This document shows positions 1-6,385 of a stretch of 6,509 nucleotides of DNA, piece by piece (position 1 is the stretch's first letter; each line of letters begins with the position of its first letter). The stretch spans positions 1 through 6,509 of the forward strand of contig JAKUSY010000180.1 in the NCBI GenBank assembly GCA_022451445.1, read 5' to 3'. A program made the position numbers and the translations under genes. The stretch comes from Planctomycetota bacterium (GTDB lineage Bacteria > Planctomycetota > UBA8108). The notes under the pieces were generated by a model. That model saw nothing but the letters and a program-made list of their open reading frames with translations, had not been told where the DNA came from and ran no database searches.

Positions 1-450
1 ATAGTCCCCAGGCTTGACGGGCACTGGCAGGTTGACCCGTACGTAGGATGCTGGCCCCGTCGTCTCCCCATCAACGGGCTTCTGTCCCTGCAGGCCGATC
101 AGAACTTTCACCTCTGGCGGCTTCGCACGCAACAGCGACGGCATCCCGTAGTGGATTCGCGCGGTAATCGTCACCGACTTGCCTGCCTGGCATTCCCAGG
201 TCTGCCTGGCAGCGATGATTCTCGTCTTCGCGGGGTAGGCGTACGCCAGGGCGTAGAAAGACCCGAGCAGGGCGAGGTGGACTCCAAGCAGGACGGCAAA
301 CGCTCCCAGCCGGGAGCGAAGAGATTTCGTTTCGGCGGTTTCTTTTTCTGTGGTGGCCGCGACAGCTTCAGGCGCGGCTGATTCCATGGTTTCCACGGGG
401 GGGGCTGGCCGGGCGCTCCTTTTACGATTTTTTTTCCTGCGCCGACTCAT
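1..450 (-). CDS. Single-pass membrane protein of unknown function, C-terminus beyond window
   Basis: The frame is open from an ATG at 450 to the window edge: 150 codons with no stop, so the gene is 3'-truncated here. The first ten residues, MSRRRKKNRK, are strongly basic. A low-complexity Ala/Pro/Glu/Thr stretch follows to about residue 42, then RSR, then a hydrophobic segment at about residues 48-71 (FAVLLGVHLALLGSFYALAYAY). Positive-inside charge suggests a cytoplasmic N-terminus and an outside C-terminus. Residues 75-150 look like beta strands (KSVTITARIHYG, then VRVNLPVPVKPGDY) and could be an immunoglobulin-like domain; this is inference. The start overlaps the stop of the upstream gene as ATGA, implying translational coupling. 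Two 8-base homopolymers lie in the first 20 codons: A8 at codons 6-8 and C8 at codons 16-18, read on the coding strand. I do not recognise the family. The coding call is good; the function is unknown. Confidence 0.75.
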   Translation of the reverse strand, partial: MSRRRKKNRKRSARPAPPVETMESAAPEAVAATTEKETAETKSLRSRLGAFAVLLGVHLALLGSFYALAYAYPAKTRIIAARQTWECQAGKSVTITARIHYGMPSLLRAKPPEVKVLIGLQGQKPVDGETTGPASYVRVNLPVPVKPGDY

Positions 451-782
451 TGCCCGGGTTCTTTCGGCTCTTCTTCCGGGGCTTCTTTTTTGCCCGTCAC
501 TTCCGAACCGGAGGGCTCCTCAGCCAAAGTTTTGCCTGACTCATCTTCTTCACCCAGTAGTTCGGTGATGAACGGCAGGTGGGACGGGCTCATGCGGTCG
601 ACCGCGGCGCGGGGCAGGGGGCTGGGGGTCTCCTTGTAGGTCTTGACCAGGGCGACCCGTTCGGGGGAGTTGTACTCGACGTGGACAATTTCGCCTTCGC
701 GTCCATCGCTCAGTGCGACCGTGCGGCCGACGAGTTCGGCGCGGCTCATTTTTTCCAGCTGGTAGGAGGTGTTGCTGTTCAT
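447..782 (-). CDS. Small soluble protein with SDGREG beta-type module and acidic tail
   Basis: From the ATG at 782 this encodes 111 residues. About residues 12-65 form a compact, probably beta-rich module (LVGRTVALSDGREGEIVHVE, then RVALVKTY). It resembles the small barrel-like segments containing SDGxxG that follow HD-GYP domains, or PRC-barrel-type modules; this is from memory and is not a firm assignment. About residues 77-111 are a Glu/Lys/Pro-rich, presumably disordered tail. No signal peptide or membrane segment is seen, so it is probably cytoplasmic. Start choice: the open frame runs up to an ATG at 860, but that would cover the divergent promoter and the start of the lipid kinase. The ATG at 782 follows GGAG after 3 bases. 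The ATG at 749 (100 residues, starting MSRAELVGRT) is also possible, since it would leave about 36 bases of leader from the TATAAT promoter. The stop overlaps the next start (ATGA). Function unknown. Confidence 0.7.
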   Translation of the reverse strand: MNSNTSYQLEKMSRAELVGRTVALSDGREGEIVHVEYNSPERVALVKTYKETPSPLPRAAVDRMSPSHLPFITELLGEEDESGKTLAEEPSGSEVTGKKEAPEEEPKEPGQ

Positions 783-791
783 CGTCTCCGG

Positions 792-820
792 ATTATAGGG
801 TGAGGTTCTCACGCGGACAA
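792..820 (-). promoter_or_regulatory. Sigma-70-type promoter for the minus-strand gene pair
   Basis: On the minus strand, TTGTCC (820-815) is separated by exactly 17 bases from a perfect TATAAT (797-792). The expected transcription start is near 785-786, only 3-4 bases before the ATG at 782. Either that start is nearly leaderless, or translation begins at the ATG at 749 with a leader of about 36 bases. The -10 box and spacing are consensus; the -35 box matches TTGACA at 4 of 6 positions. Position directly upstream of the small gene supports the call. Confidence 0.6.
800..812. promoter_or_regulatory. GTGAG-GTT-CTCAC dyad, candidate operator
   Basis: A perfect 5+5 inverted repeat with a 3-base centre lies inside the 17-base spacer of the minus-strand promoter and just upstream of the plus-strand -10-like box. 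This is where an operator would affect both divergent genes. A 10-base perfect dyad can arise by chance, so operator function is inferred from position alone. No regulator gene is present in the window. Confidence 0.3.
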
Positions 821-823
821 ATG

Positions 824-829
824 TACAAT
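824..829 (+). promoter_or_regulatory. Possible -10 box (TACAAT) for the lipid kinase gene
   Basis: TACAAT matches the -10 consensus at 5 of 6 positions and lies 7 bases before the ATG at 837. Transcription would therefore start at about 836 and give a leaderless message. No good -35 hexamer is visible at 16-18 bases upstream (the sequence there is near TGAGGT), so the promoter would need an activator or an atypical sigma factor. This is suggestive only. Confidence 0.3.
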
Positions 830-836
830 GCCGGCG

Positions 837-1787
837 ATGAGCCGTATCCTGGTCGTTCACAACCCCCGGTCGAACAAGGGCGGGAAATACTACACCATCA
901 TGGATCGCTGGCTTCAGGCCGGCAACCGGGGGGATGGAGTTGAATTCGTCGAGGTCACGGACCTCGAAGATACCGCCCTGCCTGAGGAGCGCCTGGTCGT
1001 AGCGGGCGGGGACGGAACGATCAGTTCCGCTCTGGAGTGGCTTTATGCGAGGGGGGGCGAATGCCCGGTTGGCCTGATTCCGGCCGGAACGGCCAATTGC
1101 CTGGCTACCGGTTTCGGGCTTCCCAAAGAAAATTCACATCTTTGCGAAATAGCGTTCTCGGGCACCCGCAGCCGGTCGCTGGATATTCTGACCTACCGGG
1201 TTCCAGCCGAGGAGCGCGTACGTCTGATTATCCAGTCCAGCAGCCTGGGGCTTCCCAGCAATGTCGGGATTGACTACGAGCGTTTGCGGCAGAGGCGGCT
1301 GTACAGGATGTTGTTTCGCCTGCTGGGCGTTTTCTCCTACCAGCTGCTGGCCCTGCTTGAGATCCGCGCCCAGAGGAAGCGTGAGAGTCGAGGAGAGCCT
1401 GTGCTGAACGCCAGGGTGGCCTTTCCGCCCGGCGAAGAGGAACATGACTTCGAGGGCGATGTGCTGGCGATGTTCATTCATAACGAGCCCACCACCGGCG
1501 GCAACCTGGTTCCCTGTCCGCGCGCCCTCGTGGATGACGGCCTGATGGACATCTGCATCTTTCGCGCCTCAACCGGCCATTCCTATCTGAAGCTATTGAG
1601 GAAGCTCACCAAGGGGCGACATCTCGAGGAAGAAGATGTCGTGCTCTACCACCAGTCAAAGGGACCGCTCCAGGTTTCCCTGTCCTTCAGCCAGCCATTC
1701 AATTCCGATGGCGACATCTGGGTGGAGAGCGCCGAATACGAAATCGCCCTGGAGCCGGGGCGATTTGAGATCTTCGTCGGCCAGTGA
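837..1787 (+). CDS. Lipid kinase, diacylglycerol/sphingosine kinase superfamily (YegS/DgkB-like)
   Basis: The protein has 316 residues, close to the usual length of bacterial lipid kinases. It probably phosphorylates diacylglycerol or a related lipid alcohol with ATP at the cytoplasmic face of the membrane; the substrate cannot be read from sequence. The N-terminal catalytic domain shows the opening NPRSN motif (residues 9-13), the nucleotide-binding GGDGT (57-61) and PAGTANCLA (82-90). The C-terminal beta domain carries the family signature DDGLMD (233-238) and a DGD (291-293) where DGE is usual. No signal peptide or membrane span is seen. Many family members have Asp after the Asn of the GT-N motif; here it is Cys, a position also variable in sphingosine-kinase-like members. 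Start choice: an ATG at 828 adds MPA, but 837 gives the usual MSRILVVHNP opening and sits 7 bases after a TACAAT box. Neither start has a strong Shine-Dalgarno sequence. The redox-type gene follows 57 bases downstream on the same strand. Confidence 0.9.
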   Translation: MSRILVVHNPRSNKGGKYYTIMDRWLQAGNRGDGVEFVEVTDLEDTALPEERLVVAGGDGTISSALEWLYARGGECPVGLIPAGTANCLATGFGLPKENSHLCEIAFSGTRSRSLDILTYRVPAEERVRLIIQSSSLGLPSNVGIDYERLRQRRLYRMLFRLLGVFSYQLLALLEIRAQRKRESRGEPVLNARVAFPPGEEEHDFEGDVLAMFIHNEPTTGGNLVPCPRALVDDGLMDICIFRASTGHSYLKLLRKLTKGRHLEEEDVVLYHQSKGPLQVSLSFSQPFNSDGDIWVESAEYEIALEPGRFEIFVGQ

Positions 1788-1844
1788 CCGGGTGGGCGCT
1801 CTTTAATCTGGCAATCGGTTTGTGGGCCAAGTAAACACTTAGGT

Positions 1845-2408
1845 ATGAGTGAGGGCGTGGCGGAAGATTCCAGGTTTAAGCGCAAGCTCGATGCGTCGGA
1901 GAAGGCGCTGGTCGCCGAGGCGGGCCGAAAAGCGCATATCCTCTACGAGGGCCGGCTGGTTTCTCACCGAAGCTGCGGCATCGCGTTGGCGGAGACTTTC
2001 AGCCTGCCATCGGCGCCCTACCAGGCGCTTCGCAAGGGTGGTATCACCGGCGAGGGAGAATGCGGCGCGATCAAGGCGGGAGAGCTGGTGCTGGGGGAGC
2101 TCCTTGGAGATCCCGACCCGGCGGGGCCGGTTACCGAGGAGCTTCGTCTCGCCGCCGAGCACTACCGCCGCCTCTGGGACGAGCGGGTGGATCGCGGCCC
2201 GGGCGGCAGCTGCGGCAGCATCGTCTGCAACGAGCTGACCGCGGTCTTCGATGATTTCATGGGGGAGCCGCGGCAGAAGTTCTGCACCAGCATAGCGGCG
2301 ACGGTGGCGGAGATTGTCGCCGAGATCCTCGTTCGACTCGATGCCCTCGAGGGAATCACACCGATCGCCGGTCTTGACGAGGACTCGAGGCCGGATACCG
2401 GCGCCTGA
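1845..2408 (+). CDS. Putative redox protein resembling the C_GCAxxG_C_C family
   Basis: This is a 187-residue soluble protein with no signal peptide. Its cysteines occur in the order and spacing style of the C_GCAxxG_C_C family: C44 in HRSCG, C73 in a Gly-rich GITGEGECGAIKAG segment (the equivalent of GCAxxG), C123 in GGSCGSIVC with C128, and C147 in FCTSI near a C-terminal helix. The family is annotated as probably redox-active, possibly cofactor-binding; no reaction is established that I know of. The central motif here has Glu before the Cys, so it is a variant and the assignment is moderate. The N-terminal 35 residues are charged and helical. The start has only a weak ribosome site, AGG placed 1 base before the ATG. 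It lies 57 bases after the lipid kinase on the same strand, so co-transcription is possible but a functional link is not shown. Its stop is 4 bases from the stop of the convergent DUF1501 gene. Confidence 0.7.
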   Translation: MSEGVAEDSRFKRKLDASEKALVAEAGRKAHILYEGRLVSHRSCGIALAETFSLPSAPYQALRKGGITGEGECGAIKAGELVLGELLGDPDPAGPVTEELRLAAEHYRRLWDERVDRGPGGSCGSIVCNELTAVFDDFMGEPRQKFCTSIAATVAEIVAEILVRLDALEGITPIAGLDEDSRPDTGA

Positions 2409-2412
2409 GGGC

Positions 2413-3855
2413 CTAGGCAATCACCTTGTCGATCACCTTGCCGGCGATTTCGGCCAGCTGGAAGTCCCGGCCGCTGAAGTGGTAGGTGAGGCGCTCGTGG
2501 TCCATGCCCATGAGGTGGAGGATGGTCGCGTGGACGTCGTGAATGGACGTGCGGTCGATCGCGGCGTGGTAGCCGACCTCGTCGGTCTCACCGTAGCTCG
2601 TGCCGCCCTTGATGCCGCCGCCGGCCATCCACATGGTGAAGCCGAAGGGATGATGGTCCCGGCCTCCTTTCCCCTGCTTCTGCGGTGTGCGCCCGAACTC
2701 GCCGCCCCAGACGACCAGTGTCTCATCAAGGAGGCCACGCTGGGCGAGATCTTCGATCAAGCCGGCCATCGGCTGGTCTGTCGCGGCGCAGTGCTTATTG
2801 TGATTGCCGGTGATCGAGCCGTGCGCGTCCCAGTTGTTGTCGCCATGTCCACCGCCTGAGTAGAGCTGTACGAAGCGCACCCCGCGTTCGACCAGTCGTC
2901 TCGCCATCAGGCATTGGGAGCCGAAGTATTCGCCCGGCTTGCCGCGTTCGATGCCGTAGAGTTTCCTGGTCGCCACGCTCTCGCCGGTGAGATCGAGAGC
3001 TTCGGGCGCCGCGCTCTGCATACGGTAGGCGAGCTCGAACGATTCGATGCGCGCCTCGAGAGCGGCCTCGGCGGGATGACGAGCCTGGTGTTCGCGGTTA
3101 AGCTTCGCCGCGTAGTCGAGCAGCTGGCGTTGTTTTGCCTGGTCGAGCGTTTCCGGCCGCTTGAGGTTCAGGATCGGGATTCCGCGCGAGCGAACCGGCG
3201 TGCCCTGGAAGGCGCCAGGCAGGAAGCCGGAGCCCCAATTCGGCGCGCCGCCGATCGGGCCGCCACGGTAGTCGTACATGACCACGAAGCCCGGAAGATC
3301 CTGGTTGTGGCTGCCGAGTCCGTAGGTCACCCAGGAGCCGAGGCTGGGAAAGCCGGTTCGGATCATCCCGGTGTTGACCTCGAAGAGAGCCGGCGCATGG
3401 CTGATCGAGTGGCCGTAGACGCCGCGCAGCATCGCCGTGTGGTCGATCACGCGTGACAGGTGAGGGTAGCGATCCGACACCCAGTGCCCGCTCTCTCCGT
3501 GGCGTTCAAATTTGTAGGGAGATGGGTAGAGGCCGCCGCCGCTGCGCGCACCCTTGGTGTTGACCTTCTCGCCGACGTTCTTGCCGGCGAATTTTTTCAG
3601 CGCCGGCTTGTGGTCGAAGAGGTCGAGATGGCTGGGGCCGCCGTACATGAAGAGGAAGATCACGCTCCTGGCCTTCGGAGCGAAATGGGCAGCTCTCGCG
3701 GCCAGGGGGGAGAGGGCGTCCGAGGCGGAATTCGCCAGCAGTCCCTGGTCACACAGAAGTCCCGCGAGAGCCAGCGAGCCGAAGCCGCCCCCGGCGCGCG
3801 CGAGCATCTCACGGCGGGTAGGAAGCGGGTTGTTGCTCTGAGAGTCAGTCGACAT
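2413..3855 (-). CDS. DUF1501 family exported protein, Tat signal
   Basis: The protein has 480 residues, normal length for DUF1501, a family I recall as related to the alkaline phosphatase/sulfatase fold. The N-terminus has a twin-arginine motif, TRREML (residues 13-18), followed by a Gly/Ala/Leu hydrophobic stretch (21-34), so it should be exported folded. Family landmarks are all present: YGGPSHLDLFDHKP (71-84), NWDAH (341-345), ATDQPMAGLI (358-367), WGGEFGRTP (383-391), GRDHHP (398-403) and DVHATILHLMG (440-450). Asp and His in these motifs are likely metal ligands by analogy with the superfamily; this is inference. Start choice: the frame is open to 4065, but the ATG at 3855 places the Tat motif properly and overlaps the end of the DUF1553 gene by 11 bases. 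Translation is probably coupled, since no strong ribosome site is seen. The stop is TAG. The natural substrate of this family is not known to me. Confidence 0.92.
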   Translation of the reverse strand: MSTDSQSNNPLPTRREMLARAGGGFGSLALAGLLCDQGLLANSASDALSPLAARAAHFAPKARSVIFLFMYGGPSHLDLFDHKPALKKFAGKNVGEKVNTKGARSGGGLYPSPYKFERHGESGHWVSDRYPHLSRVIDHTAMLRGVYGHSISHAPALFEVNTGMIRTGFPSLGSWVTYGLGSHNQDLPGFVVMYDYRGGPIGGAPNWGSGFLPGAFQGTPVRSRGIPILNLKRPETLDQAKQRQLLDYAAKLNREHQARHPAEAALEARIESFELAYRMQSAAPEALDLTGESVATRKLYGIERGKPGEYFGSQCLMARRLVERGVRFVQLYSGGGHGDNNWDAHGSITGNHNKHCAATDQPMAGLIEDLAQRGLLDETLVVWGGEFGRTPQKQGKGGRDHHPFGFTMWMAGGGIKGGTSYGETDEVGYHAAIDRTSIHDVHATILHLMGMDHERLTYHFSGRDFQLAEIAGKVIDKVIA

Positions 3856-5686
3856 AGATAAACTCGTTGAGAGCGAAGAGGATGTGGCAGAAATTCGTGA
3901 CACTCTGGCCCTCGCTTCCGAGGAGCCCGAGGCTGAGGTCCAGCTCTCTCTGTGTCGGGGCCCGGGACAGCGCCAGCCAATAGGCGTGCTCGACGATAGA
4001 GCGATGCTCCTTTGCTTCCAGTCGCTCCAGGCGCGCGGCGAATTGTTTCGCCTGGGCACGGACAAACTCGTTGTTCAGGAGGAGCAGCGCCTGGGTCGCG
4101 ACGGTGGTCTCCTCGCGGACCCCCCGGCTCTGCATGGCATCGGGAACATCGAAGGTCTCGAAGAATGGCACGCGCATCGAGCGGCGCATGAAGACGTAGA
4201 TGCTGCGGCGCCAGGTACCCGGCCCATCCTTCACGTTGGTCGGCCATTTATTCGTCGAGCCGGTCTTGATCGCATCGTTGGACACCCACGGCTTCACACT
4301 CGGCCCGAAGAGCTGGCGGTTGAGGGTGCCGGCGGTATTCATGATCGAGTCGCGCAGGATCTCGGCCTGGAGGCGTTGCGGCCGGCGTCGCCAGAGCAGT
4401 TGGTTGTCGGGATCGATGTCATGACGCTCGCGATCCCAGGTGGTGTTCTGCATGTATACCGCGCTGGTCATGATCAGGCGGTGGATCGGCTTGAGCCGCC
4501 ACCCGGCTCGAATCAGCTCGCCCGCGAGCCAGTCGAGCAGCGCCGGGTGGGAGGGCCTGTCGCCGACCCTGCCGAAGTTGTTGCTTGTTCTCACCAGGCC
4601 GACGCCGAAGTGGTGCTGCCAGAGGCGATTGACAATGACGCGAGCCGCCAGCGCCCCGGCGCCGTCGTCGACATTCGTCAGCCACTGGGCGAGCCCGGGC
4701 CGCCCATCGCCGCTCTTTTTTTCGCTCGATTCGATCCAGCGTGTGACATCTCCGTCATCGGGGCTCAGGGCCGCGAGGACGCCGAGCCCTACATCGGTGC
4801 TTTTTTTCTCCGTGTCGCCACGCTCCAGCAGCGGGTTCTTCGTTTTATTGCCCCCGTTCCAGGCCAGCCCCTTGACCCTGGAGCCGGAGCGGCCGATGGC
4901 GATCTGGCGATCGCGGGCGCTGCCGGGCAGGAAGAAGCCGACAAGGCGGTAGTAGTCGCGCTGAGCGATCGGATCGTATTTATGGTCATGGCACCGGGCG
5001 CAGCCGACGGTCAGGGCGAGAAAGGCGGAGCCCGTGGCCGACACGATGTCGTCCATCTTGTCGTATTTCGCCTTCTCCCTGTCGACGCCATCAACGTTGG
5101 TTACCGTGGAGCCCGAGGTGATGAATCCGGTCAGCGCCACGGCCAGCGGGTCATCGCCTCGCAGTACATCTCCGGCGATCTGCCAGCGGATGAAGTCTGA
5201 GAAGGGTATGTCATCGTTGAGCGCCCGGATGACCGCGTCGCGATAGGTCCAGGCGCTTGGCCGCTCGTTGTCGCTTTCGTAGCCGTGGCTTTCTCCGAAG
5301 CGCGCGACGTCGAGCCAGTGGCGCCCCCAGCGTTCGCCGTAGTGGGGGCTGGCCAGGAGCTGCGAAAGTAGCTTCCCGTACGCGTCGGGGGATTCATCGG
5401 AGCTGAAGGTCTCGACCTCCCGGCGTGTCGGGGCGAGACCGATGAGATCGAAGCAGGCCCGGCGGATCAGCGTGCGCCGGCCAACGGGCTTGTTCGGCGC
5501 CAGGCCGCGAATCCGTAGCTTGGCGAGCACAAAGCGGTCAATCCCTGTTTTTGACCATGAGTCGCCATCGAGTACGGGCGGCTTCGCCGGTGCCAGGGGG
5601 CGGAACGCCCAATAGCCCGGGCTGTCGGCCCGGGCCGGCAGGCTCGCCAGCCCCAGCAGGCAGAGTACGCCGAAGAGCGCTTTCAT
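3845..5686 (-). CDS. DUF1549/DUF1553 secreted protein with single c-type heme motif
   Basis: The protein has 613 residues. Residues 1-20 form a Sec signal peptide with cleavage expected after ARA (18-20). DUF1549 spans about 45-252 and includes the conserved YGERWGRHWLDVARFGE (116-132) and the heme-type CARCH (229-233) followed by DHKYDPIAQRDYY. DUF1553 spans about 328-600, from RPGLAQWLT through NRLWQHHFG to the typical ending NEFIYVD. Many relatives carry an N-terminal planctomycete cytochrome domain (PSCyt1) and are longer; here the mature protein starts almost directly at DUF1549, so this is the short form. An Asp/Lys/Ser-rich linker (about 255-327) joins the domains. Start choice: the frame continues upstream to 5728, but the ATG at 5686 gives an ideal signal peptide and has AGGAG at 7 bases. 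It is first in an operon with DUF1501, overlapping it by 11 bases. A role in periplasmic degradation or electron transfer is often suggested for this family but is not established. Confidence 0.93.
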   Translation of the reverse strand: MKALFGVLCLLGLASLPARADSPGYWAFRPLAPAKPPVLDGDSWSKTGIDRFVLAKLRIRGLAPNKPVGRRTLIRRACFDLIGLAPTRREVETFSSDESPDAYGKLLSQLLASPHYGERWGRHWLDVARFGESHGYESDNERPSAWTYRDAVIRALNDDIPFSDFIRWQIAGDVLRGDDPLAVALTGFITSGSTVTNVDGVDREKAKYDKMDDIVSATGSAFLALTVGCARCHDHKYDPIAQRDYYRLVGFFLPGSARDRQIAIGRSGSRVKGLAWNGGNKTKNPLLERGDTEKKSTDVGLGVLAALSPDDGDVTRWIESSEKKSGDGRPGLAQWLTNVDDGAGALAARVIVNRLWQHHFGVGLVRTSNNFGRVGDRPSHPALLDWLAGELIRAGWRLKPIHRLIMTSAVYMQNTTWDRERHDIDPDNQLLWRRRPQRLQAEILRDSIMNTAGTLNRQLFGPSVKPWVSNDAIKTGSTNKWPTNVKDGPGTWRRSIYVFMRRSMRVPFFETFDVPDAMQSRGVREETTVATQALLLLNNEFVRAQAKQFAARLERLEAKEHRSIVEHAYWLALSRAPTQRELDLSLGLLGSEGQSVTNFCHILFALNEFIYVD

Positions 5687-5693
5687 GAGTACG

Positions 5694-5698
5694 CTCCT
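5694..5698 (-). promoter_or_regulatory. Ribosome binding site AGGAG for the DUF1553 gene
   Basis: AGGAG on the minus strand lies 7 bases before the ATG at 5686. It is the clearest Shine-Dalgarno sequence in the window and settles the start at 5686 over the upstream in-frame ATG at 5728. Confidence 0.75.
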
Positions 5699-5741
5699 GT
5701 CATGGTGTTCATTTTGCGGGGGACTCATGCGGTACTTATTT

Positions 5742-5771
5742 ATTATCCGCCATCCGCCCGGGTTTCAACAA
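5742..5771 (-). promoter_or_regulatory. Candidate promoter for the DUF1553-DUF1501 operon
   Basis: On the minus strand, TTGTTG (5771-5766) and GATAAT (5747-5742) are separated by 18 bases. GATAAT matches the -10 consensus at 5 of 6 and sits in a short AT-rich patch. Transcription would start near 5735, leaving a leader of about 49 bases that contains the AGGAG site. The 108-base gap after the DUF6580 gene makes an independent promoter reasonable. Confidence 0.4.
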
Positions 5772-5794
5772 ATGAAGCGATCTCGACCGGGCTT

Positions 5795-6385
5795 TCAGGC
5801 GGGCGCGGATTCGGAGCGGGTCCCGGGAATGGCTGATTCAGCCAGTTTCAGCGCCCCGAAGAGGCCGGCGCTGTAGAATAAAGTGCCGGCCAGGGTCCAC
5901 TGGAAAAAAGGGATGGCCGCAGTGAAGGTCGCCAGGAGGCCCTGCAGGTTCAGGGGATAATGGAATCCACCACCTGTGAGCCACACGCCAAAATTGGTCA
6001 CGATGAAGAAAACCAGCGAGCTGCCGATAGCGCAGCCTCCGATTTTCAGCGGGGTCGGTTTCCGAAGGTATCTTCCCGCGGCCATGGTCAGGCATAAGGC
6101 GGCCAGGACAAAGAGCTTGATGGCGCCAAAGGCGGGCCACGGGGTGATGAGATGGAGAGCGACATCGCTCAGCAATACCGCGGCCAGCGGTACGAGGCAG
6201 GCCAGCCAGGTCTTGCGAAAGGTAAAGGCGGCAAAGAGCGTCACGGCGCCTACCGATGTAAAGTTCGAGGGGTGAGGAATCAGCCTGGTGAACACTCCGA
6301 GAAGGATCAGGCCGATGAGAAGAGCCACTCTTCTGTTGGTGTCGTTGCCCGTGCTCTGTTCTTTTTCCCCGGTATTGCTGTGCAT
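5795..6385 (-). CDS. DUF6580-type multi-pass inner-membrane protein
   Basis: The protein has 196 residues and about five or six hydrophobic segments (roughly 19-35, 44-57, 60-80, 87-105, 114-136, 150-180), with short polar ends. It shows the features I associate with the DUF6580 family, annotated as a putative transport protein similar to the substrate-binding membrane subunits of ECF transporters: R34 with PHPSNFTSVGAV (37-48), LLSD (71-74), TNFGVWL (130-136), YPLNLQGLLA (143-152) and AIPFF (157-161). No ATPase or ECF T-component gene is nearby, so a transport role is only by family name. The ATG at 6385 lacks a clear ribosome site. It lies on the same strand as the DUF1553 operon, 108 bases upstream, with no convincing terminator between. 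Full-length and intact. Confidence 0.78.
   Translation of the reverse strand: MHSNTGEKEQSTGNDTNRRVALLIGLILLGVFTRLIPHPSNFTSVGAVTLFAAFTFRKTWLACLVPLAAVLLSDVALHLITPWPAFGAIKLFVLAALCLTMAAGRYLRKPTPLKIGGCAIGSSLVFFIVTNFGVWLTGGGFHYPLNLQGLLATFTAAIPFFQWTLAGTLFYSAGLFGALKLAESAIPGTRSESAPA

Noticed and set aside
783..860. Upstream extension of the small minus-strand gene to the ATG at 860
   Set aside because: It would cover the TATAAT promoter and overlap the lipid kinase start on the other strand, and the added residues show no conserved pattern.
2203..2219. Short direct repeat GCGGCAGC twice
   Set aside because: It encodes GGSCGS in the redox-like protein and is explained by Gly/Ser codon use; two copies of 8 bases do not make a repeat element.
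3583..3607. Perfect 7-base inverted repeat GCCGGCG/CGCCGGC with an 11-base loop containing T6
   Set aside because: It lies inside the DUF1501 coding sequence (around ALKKFAGKN) and the T run is in the loop, not after the stem, so it does not look like a terminator.
2314..3861. Several plus-strand open frames of 130-180 codons opposite the DUF1501 gene
   Set aside because: They are antisense shadows of a gene with all DUF1501 landmarks intact, and they show no ribosome sites or family features.
3884..5200. Long plus-strand open frame of 438 codons opposite the DUF1553 gene
   Set aside because: It lies entirely antisense to a well-supported gene, its protein has no recognisable domain or signal, and long antisense frames are expected in GC-rich coding DNA.
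5755..5792. GCCCGG and CCGGGC as a possible terminator hairpin after the DUF6580 gene
   Set aside because: The stem is only 6 bases, the loop is about 25 bases and no T tract follows on the minus strand; it overlaps the candidate promoter of the next operon.
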